Assembly (NCBI RefSeq): GCF_014395975.1
Contig: NZ_CP060714.1
Span: 2,790,001-2,854,000 of the forward strand
Direction of reading: 5' to 3'
Source: Diaphorobacter ruginosibacter
Lineage (GTDB): Bacteria; Pseudomonadota; Gammaproteobacteria; Burkholderiales; Burkholderiaceae_C
DNA: 64,000 bases
This document shows positions 47,342 through 54,703 of this stretch, piece by piece. The notes under the pieces were generated by a model, which ran no database searches, was not told the DNA's origin, and was given only the letters and a program-made list of their open reading frames with translations. The position numbers and the translations under genes are program-made. The stretch's first letter is position 1. The number at the start of each line of letters is the position of its first letter.

Positions 47342-48979
47342 TCACAGTCCCGGCAGCTTGTAGTCCTTCAGGTCCTCGCGCAGCTTGGTCTTGAGCATCT
47401 TGCCCGTGGCCCCGAGCGGAATCGCATCGACGAACACCACGTCATCGGGAATCTGCCACTTGGCCGTCTTGCCTTCATAGAACTTGAGCAGTTCCTCGCG
47501 GGTGAGCTCGGCGCCCGGCTTCTTCGCCACGGCGATGATGGGACGCTCGTCCCACTTGGGGTGCGGCATGCCGATGCACGCGGCCATGGCCACGGCCGGA
47601 TGCGCCATCGCGATGTTCTCGATGTCGATGGAGCTGATCCACTCACCGCCGGACTTGATCACGTCCTTGGTGCGGTCCGTGATCTGCATGAAGCCATCGG
47701 GATCGATGGTGGCCACGTCCCCCGTGGGGAACCAGCCGTGCCCCCGCTCGTCCTCGACCAGCGGGCTGCTGCCCTTGTAGTAGCTGTGCAGCACCCAGTG
47801 GCCGCGCGCCATCAGGTCGCCGTAGCTCTTGCCGTCCCAGGGTTGCTCCTGGCCTTCGGCATTGACGATCTTCAGGTCGACGCCGTGGAACGCACGCCCC
47901 TGCTTCTGCAGCAGCTTCATCTGCTCGTCGCGCGGCAGGCCCAGGTGCTTGTTCTTGAGCGTGGAGAGCGAGCCGAGCGGGCTCATTTCGGTCATGCCCC
48001 AGGCATGCAGCACGGTCACGCCATACTGGTCCTGGAACGCATCGATCATGGCCGGCGGGCAGGCCGATCCCCCGATGATGGTGCGGTTGAGCGAGTGGAA
48101 CTTCAGCCCGTTGGCGGAGACATGGTTGAGCAGCATCTGCCAGACCGTGGGAACGCCCGCGGCCATGGTCACGCCTTCGGCCTCGATCAGCTCGTAGATC
48201 GACTTGCCATCGAGCGCCGGCCCCGGGAACACCACCTTGGCGCCGGCCAGCGCCGCCGTGTACGGCGTGCCCCAGGCGTTCACATGGAACATCGGCACGA
48301 CCGGCAGGATCGCGTCGCGCGCCGAGATGTTCATCACATCAGGCAGCGCGGCCGCGAATGCGTGCAGGACCGTCGAGCGATGGCTGTACAGCGCGCCCTT
48401 GGGGTTGCCCGTGGTGCCGCTCGTGTAGCACAGGCTCGACGCCGTGTTCTCGTCGAAATCGGGCCAGTCGTAGTCGTCGCCCTGCGCGCCGATCCAGGCC
48501 TCGTAGCTCTCCAGGTTCGGGATGCCGGTGTCGGCCGGAAGCCTGTCCGCATCGCACAGGGCGATCCACTTGCGCACCGTCGGGCATTTGTCGTGGACGG
48601 CCTGGATGATCGGCAGGAAGGTCGTGTCGAAGCACAGCACCTGATCCTCCGCATGGTTCACGATCCAGGCGATCTGTTCCGGGTGCAGGCGGGGATTGAT
48701 GGTATGCAGCACGCGTTCGGAACCGCTCACCCCGTAGTACAGCTCCATGTGGCGATAGCCGTTCCAGGCCAGCGAGGCCACACGGTCGCTGGCGGCGACC
48801 TTCATGGCGTCGAGCGCCTTGGCCACCTGGCGCGCACGGCGTGCCAGATCCCGGTAGGTGTAGCGGTGGAGATCCCCCTCCACGCGACGCGAAACGATTT
48901 CTGCATCCCCGTGATGCCGTTCCGCGAACCGGATCAGGGACGAGATCAGCAGGGGTTGGTTTTGCATCAGGCCCAGCAT
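47342..48979 (-). CDS. Fatty-acid-CoA ligase (AMP-forming)
   Basis: An adenylate-forming ligase of 545 residues that activates a fatty or other carboxylic acid to acyl-CoA. The P-loop is CYTSGTTGNPKG (about 180-191), with GWFPTGDVATID, DRTKDVIKSGGEW and the C-terminal catalytic Lys in GATGKMLKTKL. The start is set at 48979, 9 nt after AAGGAG; other ATGs at 48997 and 49009 lie upstream of that box. The 160-bp MITE begins 40 nt upstream of this start and so may have replaced or moved the original promoter. Confidence 0.9.
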   Translation of the reverse strand: MLGLMQNQPLLISSLIRFAERHHGDAEIVSRRVEGDLHRYTYRDLARRARQVAKALDAMKVAASDRVASLAWNGYRHMELYYGVSGSERVLHTINPRLHPEQIAWIVNHAEDQVLCFDTTFLPIIQAVHDKCPTVRKWIALCDADRLPADTGIPNLESYEAWIGAQGDDYDWPDFDENTASSLCYTSGTTGNPKGALYSHRSTVLHAFAAALPDVMNISARDAILPVVPMFHVNAWGTPYTAALAGAKVVFPGPALDGKSIYELIEAEGVTMAAGVPTVWQMLLNHVSANGLKFHSLNRTIIGGSACPPAMIDAFQDQYGVTVLHAWGMTEMSPLGSLSTLKNKHLGLPRDEQMKLLQKQGRAFHGVDLKIVNAEGQEQPWDGKSYGDLMARGHWVLHSYYKGSSPLVEDERGHGWFPTGDVATIDPDGFMQITDRTKDVIKSGGEWISSIDIENIAMAHPAVAMAACIGMPHPKWDERPIIAVAKKPGAELTREELLKFYEGKTAKWQIPDDVVFVDAIPLGATGKMLKTKLREDLKDYKLPGL

Positions 48980-49019
48980 GCTTATTGGCTCCTTCATCTT
49001 CACATTCATTGGTAACCAG

Positions 49020-49179
49020 GGAACCTCTGCAAAACTCCCTGCCATCGTCTGAACGCGGCCTCGGGCGATCCGCGGCGTTGTCTTTTTCGTCAATAGCTAC
49101 GGCTATTGCCTTCAAAAGACGCCTTGCGGCTCATCCCGATCCGCGCCCAACCGATTGGCGAGGGTTCTGCAGAGGTTCC
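49020..49179. mobile_element. 160-bp MITE with terminal inverted repeats and CCAG target duplication
   Basis: The ends are GGAACCTCTGCAAAACTCCC and, inverted, GGAACCTCTGCAGAACCCTC, about 20 bp with few mismatches. CCAG stands directly outside both ends (49016-49019 and 49180-49183), as left by transposition. No transposase is encoded, so it needs one in trans; the CTCTGCA-type ends suggest an IS5-group enzyme. It sits in the 451-bp gap between the ligase gene and selO. A degenerate second copy is at 25945-26055. Confidence 0.85.
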
Positions 49180-49418
49180 CCAGCGGGATGCGTCAGGAGA
49201 CAGGGGGATAGAAAGGGCCAATCCCCCGGCCCGGACGCCATCATCGGCCCACATCGTAGCGATGAATGGTGGTTGAACTGACGTTTTGCTGTCACCTTCG
49301 GCGCAGCATTCGTTGTGCACTGCAACATAAAAGCTGGTGGCAGCCTTTCCCAGGGCTCCAGAGGGCCATTGCATGGGCGAGCGATGGCCTTGAGGCCGAC
49401 AGGTCATCGTCTCAGGCG

Positions 49419-49424
49419 GACAAT
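49419..49424 (+). promoter_or_regulatory. Candidate -10 box of selO
   Basis: GACAAT lies exactly 6 nt before the selO ATG at 49431. The GGAGCC between them is also a possible ribosome-binding site, though too close to act well, so a leaderless or near-leaderless start is possible. Confidence 0.3.
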
Positions 49425-49430
49425 GGAGCC

Positions 49431-50963
49431 ATGCTCCAGGAAACAGAGACCACCCCACGACCTCTCGAATCGCCCACGGACGGCACGCCAGGCTGGCTGA
49501 AGCTTCCCGGCCTTGCGCAGCTCGGCCCGGCCTTCTTCACGGCGCTGCGCCCCACCCCGCTGTCGCAGCCGCACTGGATTGCGCGCAACGCGGATGTGGC
49601 CCGACTGGCAGGCATCGATCCGCAATGGCTGCAGAGCGAGGAAGCGCTGGTCATCCTGAGCGGCAGCACCGTGGCCGAGGGCACGCAGCCGGTCGCCACC
49701 GTTTACAGCGGACACCAGTTCGGAGTCTGGGCCGGCCAGTTGGGTGACGGCCGGGCGATCCTGCTCGGCGAAACGCGGGGCGGCCAGGAAATCCAGCTCA
49801 AGGGCAGCGGTCGTACGCCCTATTCCCGCATGGGCGACGGGCGCGCCGTGCTGCGTTCATCCATCCGCGAGTATCTCTGCAGCGAAGCGATGCATGGCCT
49901 GGGCATTCCGACCACCCGTGCCATGGCACTGATCGGCTCGCCCGACGCGGTGTATCGCGAGCAGCCCGAAACCGCCGCCGTCGTGGCGCGCGTGGCGCCC
50001 AGCTTCATCCGCTTCGGGCATTTCGAGCATTTTTCCGCGCGCGGCGACGAGGCATCCCTGCGCAAGCTGGCCGACCATGTGATCGACCGTTTCTACCCGG
50101 AATGCCGCAGCGGCGAGGCCTTCGAGGGCAATGCCTACGCGCAGTTGCTGCACGCGGTGAGCGAACGCACGGCCGCCCTGCTGGCACAGTGGCAGGCGGT
50201 CGGTTTCTGCCACGGCGTGATGAACACCGACAACATGAGCATCCTGGGCCTGACGATCGACTACGGTCCATTCCAGTTCCTCGATGCCTATGTGCCCGGC
50301 CACATCTGCAATCACAGCGACAACCGGGGCCGCTATGCCTTCGACCAGCAGCCGAGCGTGGCCTACTGGAACCTGCTGTGCCTTGCCCAGGCGCTGCTGC
50401 CGCTGATCGGCAAGGAAGAAACCGCCCGCGCGGCCCTGGAAAGCTATCCCCCGGCGTTCGCCCGCGAGTTCAAGCTGCGCATGGCCGCGAAGATGGGGTT
50501 GCCGTCCCGGGCGGCCGAAAGCGAAGCCTTCGTGCAGGTGCTCCAGTCGCTGTTCGACCTGATGGCACAGGACGCCGTCGACTACACCATCTTCTGGCGC
50601 CGCCTGTCGCATGCGGCGAATGCGACAGGCTCCGAGGCGCCCTCTGCGCAGTTTGCGCCGGTGCGCGATCTGTTCCTGCAGCGCGAGCTGGCCGACTCCT
50701 GGCTCGATCGCTACCGCGAGCTGCTCGCGCAGCACGCCGATCCCGCGGCCTGCAAGGCGATGCTGAGGGTCAATCCCCGCTTCGTGCTGCGCAATCACCT
50801 GGGAGAGATGGCGATACGCGCGGCGTCGCAAGGGGATTTCTCTCTTGTGAATACACTTCAGGACATCCTGACAACGCCCTTTGATGAACACCCGGGACAC
50901 GACAGCCTCGCGGACTTTCCGCCCGACTGGGCGTCCCACATCTCCATCAGTTGCTCCTCATGA
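49431..50963 (+). CDS. selO: Protein adenylyltransferase SelO (YdiU)
   Basis: A pseudokinase-fold enzyme of 510 residues that transfers AMP to Ser/Thr/Tyr of proteins, linked to redox stress. Family blocks are VYSGHQFGVWAGQLGDGRA, LKGSGRTPYSRMGDGRAVLR (ion-pair Lys), EAMHGLGIPTTRA and HGVMNTDNMSILGLTIDYGP with the metal Asn/Asp. The protein ends in SCSS, the C-terminal Cys position that is selenocysteine in eukaryotic SelO. Its stop overlaps the msrB start as ATGA, which ties it to methionine sulfoxide repair. Confidence 0.95.
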   Translation: MLQETETTPRPLESPTDGTPGWLKLPGLAQLGPAFFTALRPTPLSQPHWIARNADVARLAGIDPQWLQSEEALVILSGSTVAEGTQPVATVYSGHQFGVWAGQLGDGRAILLGETRGGQEIQLKGSGRTPYSRMGDGRAVLRSSIREYLCSEAMHGLGIPTTRAMALIGSPDAVYREQPETAAVVARVAPSFIRFGHFEHFSARGDEASLRKLADHVIDRFYPECRSGEAFEGNAYAQLLHAVSERTAALLAQWQAVGFCHGVMNTDNMSILGLTIDYGPFQFLDAYVPGHICNHSDNRGRYAFDQQPSVAYWNLLCLAQALLPLIGKEETARAALESYPPAFAREFKLRMAAKMGLPSRAAESEAFVQVLQSLFDLMAQDAVDYTIFWRRLSHAANATGSEAPSAQFAPVRDLFLQRELADSWLDRYRELLAQHADPAACKAMLRVNPRFVLRNHLGEMAIRAASQGDFSLVNTLQDILTTPFDEHPGHDSLADFPPDWASHISISCSS

Positions 50964-51370
50964 CCTTTCCGATCGAAAAATCCGACGCCGAATGGCTGCA
51001 GACACTGCGCGACAAGGGCGCCGAGCCGCGCGCCTTTGATGTCACGCGGCACGCAGCCACCGAGCGGCCGTTCACCGGCAAGTACGAAGCCTTCTGGGCC
51101 GACGGCAGCTACCACTGCATCTGCTGCGGAGCCAAGCTGTTCGACTCGAACACCAAGTTCGACGCGGGCTGCGGCTGGCCGAGCTTTTCCGAAGCCATTC
51201 CCGGCTCGATCCGAGAGATCGAGGACCACAGCCACGGCATGGTCCGCGTGGAAACGGTATGCGCGCAATGCGGCGCGCATCTCGGCCATGTGTTCCCGGA
51301 CGGCCCTGCGCCCACGGGCCTGCGCTACTGCATGAATTCAGCGTCGCTGGACTTCGACCCCAAGGAATGA
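50960..51370 (+). CDS. msrB: Peptide-methionine (R)-S-oxide reductase MsrB
   Basis: A 136-residue MsrB. The structural zinc cysteines are C53/C56 and C101/C104, the catalytic Cys is C124 in RYCMNSASL, and C71 in AGCGWPSF is the likely resolving Cys. HGMVRVE and HLGHVFPDGP are also conserved. The start overlaps the selO stop by 4 nt. It reduces R-methionine sulfoxide in proteins. The yciB gene follows 7 nt later. Confidence 0.95.
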   Translation: MTFPIEKSDAEWLQTLRDKGAEPRAFDVTRHAATERPFTGKYEAFWADGSYHCICCGAKLFDSNTKFDAGCGWPSFSEAIPGSIREIEDHSHGMVRVETVCAQCGAHLGHVFPDGPAPTGLRYCMNSASLDFDPKE

Positions 51371-51377
51371 CGGCTTC

Positions 51378-51938
51378 ATGAAACTGCTACTCGACTTCTT
51401 CCCCATCATTCTTTTCTTTGTTGCCTACAAGGTCTGGGGAATCTACGTGGCCACCGGCGTCGCCATCGCGGCCACGGTGGTGCAACTGGCCTACATGCGG
51501 GTGAAGACCGGCAAGACCGAACCCATGCAGTGGGTGAGCCTTGCCATCATTGTCGTGTTCGGCGGGGCAACGCTGCTGGCCCACAACGAGGACTTCATCA
51601 AGTGGAAGCCCACCGTGCTGTACTGGGTGATGGGTGCCGTGCTGCTGATCGGCCAACTGTTCTTCAAGAAGAACTTCATCCGCAGCCTGATGGGCTCGCA
51701 GATCCAGCTGCCCGAGCCCGTGTGGAAAAACCTCAACTGGGGCTGGACAGGCTTCTTCGCCGTGATGGGCGCGCTCAACCTGTGGGTGGCCTTCAACTTC
51801 GACACCGATACCTGGGTGAACTTCAAGCTGTTCGGCGGCATGGGCCTGATGATCGTGTTTGTCATCGCCCAGGCGATCTACCTGAGCCGCCATGTCACGG
51901 AAGACGAAACAGCCAAGGTGGAGGATGCCAAGCAATGA
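51378..51938 (+). CDS. yciB: Septation protein A family (YciB/IspZ)
   Basis: An inner-membrane protein of 186 residues with five hydrophobic segments. The start MKLLLDFFPIILFFVAYKVW is that of the family, and the loop FKKNFIRSLMGSQIQLPEPV (about 96-115) with LNWGWTGFF is conserved. YciB takes part in cell-envelope integrity and septation. It is linked to msrB (7 nt) and overlaps the BolA-type gene by 4 nt. Confidence 0.93.
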   Translation: MKLLLDFFPIILFFVAYKVWGIYVATGVAIAATVVQLAYMRVKTGKTEPMQWVSLAIIVVFGGATLLAHNEDFIKWKPTVLYWVMGAVLLIGQLFFKKNFIRSLMGSQIQLPEPVWKNLNWGWTGFFAVMGALNLWVAFNFDTDTWVNFKLFGGMGLMIVFVIAQAIYLSRHVTEDETAKVEDAKQ

Positions 51939-52198
51939 TGGCCGTCACCGCCGAGAACATGCAGGAACTTCTTGCACGCGAATTGTCTCCGACCCAACTG
52001 GAGGTGATCGATGAAAGCGGCCTGCATGCAGGCCACGTCGGTGCGAACGGCACCGGCTTCGGCACCCATTTCCGTGTGCGCATCGCGTCGCCCCGGTTCG
52101 AAGGAAAGTCCAGAGTCGCCAGGCATCGGCTTGTGTATGATTCGCTGCAGGTTTTCATCGACAACGGCGCGCATGCCATTGCCATTGAAATTCTCTGA
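51935..52198 (+). CDS. BolA-family protein
   Basis: A BolA-like protein of 87 residues. Its class motif is GTHFRVRIASPRFEGKSRVA followed by RHRLVYDSL, and His in VARHRLVY is the likely Fe-S ligand with glutaredoxin. Two ATGs (51935 and 51938) are possible; 51935 overlaps the yciB stop. BolA proteins couple Fe-S supply to regulation. After its stop, the hairpin GCCGGC-TCAA-GCCGGC (52204-52219) lies before the parvulin gene but has no T run. Confidence 0.92.
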   Translation: MMAVTAENMQELLARELSPTQLEVIDESGLHAGHVGANGTGFGTHFRVRIASPRFEGKSRVARHRLVYDSLQVFIDNGAHAIAIEIL

Positions 52199-52266
52199 AA
52201 CATGCCGGCTCAAGCCGGCCGCAGAATGAGAGTTCTGCAAAACAATCTCCTTTTTTTGGATTTCCA

Positions 52267-53052
52267 ATGAAGAAAAAGCTCATGTCCGGCCTCGTGGCCG
52301 CCGCGCTGCTGGGTGCCGTGGTTCTGCCCGTTTCCGCACAGAACCTCGCGATCGTCAACGGCAAGCCGGTTCCCAAGGAACGTGCCGAAGCCCTGAAGCA
52401 ACAGGTGGAAAAGTCGGGCCGCCCCATCACTCCCGAGGTCGAAGGCCAGATCAAGGAAGAAGTCATCGCCCGCGAAATCTTCATGCAGGAAGCCAAGAAG
52501 CGCGGCCTGGAAGGCTCTGCCGACTACAAGGCCCAGATGGAACTGGCCCGCCAGACCATCCTGATCCGCGAGCTGTTCGCCGACTACCAGAAGAAGAACC
52601 CCGTCACCGACGCAGACATCCAGGCCGAGTACGACAAGTTCGTGGCGTCCAATTCCGGCAAGGAATACAAGGCCAGCCACATCCTGGTGGAAACCGAAGA
52701 CCAGGCCAAGGCCCTGATCTCGCAGATCGAGAAGGGTGCCAAGTTCGAAGAGTTGGCCAAGAAGGAGTCCAAGGACCCCGGATCCGGCGCACGCGGTGGC
52801 GACCTGGACTGGGCCAGCCCCAGCAACTACGTGGCCGAGTTCACCGAAGCCATGGTCAAGCTGAAGAAGGGCGAAATGACCCACGTGCCGGTCAAGAGCC
52901 AGTTCGGCTACCACATCATCCGCGTCGACGACGTGCGTGATGCGCAACTGCCCAAACTGGAAGAAGTGAAGCCCCAGATCGCACAGCAACTGCAGCAGCA
53001 GAAGCTGGCCAAGTTCCAGGAAGAACTGCGCTCCAAGGCCAAGATCCAGTAA
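52267..53052 (+). CDS. Exported peptidyl-prolyl cis-trans isomerase (parvulin)
   Basis: A 261-residue periplasmic folding protein. The signal peptide MKKKLMSGLVAAALLGAVVL ends near SAQ. A SurA_N-like helical part (about 25-125) is followed by one parvulin domain (about 135-235) with ASHILVETEDQA, GGDLDWASPSNYVAEF and SQFGYHIIRVDD, all typical. The tail is helical and Lys/Gln-rich. A good terminator follows at 53081-53118. It lies 68 nt after the BolA gene and may have its own promoter. Confidence 0.93.
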   Translation: MKKKLMSGLVAAALLGAVVLPVSAQNLAIVNGKPVPKERAEALKQQVEKSGRPITPEVEGQIKEEVIAREIFMQEAKKRGLEGSADYKAQMELARQTILIRELFADYQKKNPVTDADIQAEYDKFVASNSGKEYKASHILVETEDQAKALISQIEKGAKFEELAKKESKDPGSGARGGDLDWASPSNYVAEFTEAMVKLKKGEMTHVPVKSQFGYHIIRVDDVRDAQLPKLEEVKPQIAQQLQQQKLAKFQEELRSKAKIQ

Positions 53053-53080
53053 TTTCCGCCACGGAAATCACTACCAATCG

Positions 53081-53118
53081 AAAAAAATGGCTCGACATAT
53101 GTCGGGCCATTTTTTATT
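53081..53118. terminator. Rho-independent terminator after the parvulin gene
   Basis: ATGGC-T-CGACAT and ATGTCG-G-GCCAT form the stem, with an A run before and TTTTTTATTT after, so it can work on both strands. Confidence 0.85.
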
Positions 53119-53151
53119 TCCAAGCCCCATGAGATACGAACTCTCTTTGGA

Positions 53152-53405
53152 GTTCATCACAAACCACCGGGATTGAGCACAAGGTTTTCCAAACAGCCGC
53201 CTGCGCAGCGCGCGCCCGCTATGAAACTGCCCACCCCAATGCTGAGATGGCCCCTCAGATGCGACGCAAAGGCGTAGACAGTACTTTGGTACGGCAAGCC
53301 TTTGCAACAAAGTATGAGGGGCCATATCAGCACCTCAAAACGAAAACGCTCAACCCAAGCGCCGCAAACCAGTTCGTCAGATGAGCCCATCCACCCTGGT
53401 ATTCC
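53152..53405. repeat. Dispersed structured repeat, copy 2
   Basis: Second copy of the element at 47060-47312, in the same orientation. Here the arms are clearest: TGCTGAGATGGCCCCTCA (53240-53257) against TGAGGGGCCATATCAGCA (53315-53332), 17 of 18 pairing. GCAAAGGC and GCCTTTGC pair inside. An 84-codon ORF across it is not a gene. It lies between the parvulin terminator and the convergent DUF1624 gene. Confidence 0.85.
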
Positions 53406-53421
53406 ACAAAGAACCTATCCC

Positions 53422-54201
53422 CTACGCTTTCAGCCACCATGCCAGCGCGCCCAGGATGCCTAGCATGACGGGCTGGTGCAACAGGTAGTAGCTCAGGCTC
53501 CACCGCCCCAGCCAGGCCAGCGCCCTGCCCGGCGCGGGCAGTGCGCAACCCAGTCGGTGCGCGTGGCGCGCCTGCAGCCAGCGTCCGCTCGCCATGCCCC
53601 ACCACATCACGCCCAGCCATGGAAACACTGGCACATAGTCTTCCGTGAACGGCTTGCGCGTGACCAGGCCAAGCCAGTTCAACGCCCTGCCGTTCATCGC
53701 GTCCGCCCACGCGGCACCGCCCCCGGAGAGCCACCACTGAGCCAGCCACGGCATGGCGAGCGCCAGCGCTCCTGCCGGCCAGAGCCAGCGGCCCCAGCCT
53801 GCCGTCAGGCGCACGACCACCAGCATCACGGCAATCCCGTGCAGCACGCCGAAGTGGATATAGCTCCTGGGAAACATCCACCAGGACCCCAGGGACACCA
53901 GTGCCGCCGCCAGCGCGATCTGCAGCCAGCGTCGGCCGAACCGGCTCCAGCTCTGGCCCTGCACATATGCGATCGATTGCCCGAGCCCCGCGCAGAACAG
54001 GAAGAGGCTCACGATGCCCACCCGCTGCAGGGTCCAGAACGGGTCGGAAAGAAAGTCCTGCTTCCACCAGCCCATGTAGGACAGGTCGAAGCAAAAATGA
54101 AAGACGGTCATCCAGACCATGGCCGTGCCTCGCAACGCATCGACCACGTCGTAGCGGGGAAAGCGTAGCCTGGGCATCGTTTCGCGATTGCTGCTGCTCA
54201 T
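53422..54201 (-). CDS. DUF1624 / heparan-alpha-glucosaminide acetyltransferase-type membrane protein
   Basis: An inner-membrane protein of about 259 residues with seven to eight hydrophobic segments. The first helix has the family start YDVVDALRGTAMVWMTVFHF, with the following Asp (CFDLSYMG). YIHFGVLHGIAVMLVVVRL and the end WSLSYYLLHQPVMLGIL are shared with the acyltransferase-like DUF1624/HGSNAT group. It may transfer acyl groups to a surface sugar; the acceptor is unknown. The ATG at 54201 is 7 nt after a GATAAT box on its strand (54209-54214); MRSM at 54210 is the alternative. Confidence 0.82.
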   Translation of the reverse strand: MSSSNRETMPRLRFPRYDVVDALRGTAMVWMTVFHFCFDLSYMGWWKQDFLSDPFWTLQRVGIVSLFLFCAGLGQSIAYVQGQSWSRFGRRWLQIALAAALVSLGSWWMFPRSYIHFGVLHGIAVMLVVVRLTAGWGRWLWPAGALALAMPWLAQWWLSGGGAAWADAMNGRALNWLGLVTRKPFTEDYVPVFPWLGVMWWGMASGRWLQARHAHRLGCALPAPGRALAWLGRWSLSYYLLHQPVMLGILGALAWWLKA

Positions 54202-54214
54202 GCTCCGCATTATC

Positions 54215-54703
54215 CCCAGCGCTCAGGTCGCTTTGCATGGTTTCGCCCATCTTCGGCACGGCCCCCTGCCTCCACCAGCGGCCAGCGGGCGCAAAGAATT
54301 GAGTCACCTGCCGGCCGTCGGTCTCCCGCCGCAAAAAGCATTCACGCCTTTGCATAGTCAAACAAAATACACATTTCCGAACAGGGTATTTTGTGCAAGG
54401 AAAAGCTGTTCAATGATTCGGCCCTGTATGCATTTGCCAGTTCGGAAAATAGTTTTCACCCCGAGTGCAAACTGGCGCACATATTCATTTATTTCGTCAT
54501 ATCGATATTCGATTTATTCCAATCAATATGCACGTTTACCCTGGAAACGGCTGCCTACAATGACTTCCAGCCCATCCCCGGCACTGGCCCCATCGAATCC
54601 GCCGCACTGGTTCTATGGCCATTTTCCTGCACCTGCTAATTTTCCCCGCGTCATGCGTGACATGACATTCCTATCGGATATTAAAAACACAGGAGATCAA
54701 AAT
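54215..54703. other. AT-rich gene-free stretch upstream of the lipoprotein amidohydrolase
   Basis: About 490 bases with no credible gene. The part from about 54350 to 54560 is much richer in A+T than its surroundings and carries an inverted repeat ACAAAATAC (54362-54370) / GTATTTTGT (54386-54394), a possible operator. An 82-codon ORF at 54391-54639 has no ribosome-binding site and no family character. A second small pair GTCATG/CATGAC is at about 54649-54665. Confidence 0.5.

Noticed and set aside
49090..49458. 122-codon ORF on the minus strand over the MITE and selO start.
   Set aside because: Composed of MITE sequence and the antisense of the selO 5' end.
53071..53325. 84-codon ORF with the same MAPHTLLQRLAV start.
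   Set aside because: Same repeat as above; the ORF ends differ once outside the shared DNA.
54391..54639. 82-codon ORF in the AT-rich stretch.
   Set aside because: No ribosome-binding site, no family character, unusual composition; more likely regulatory DNA.
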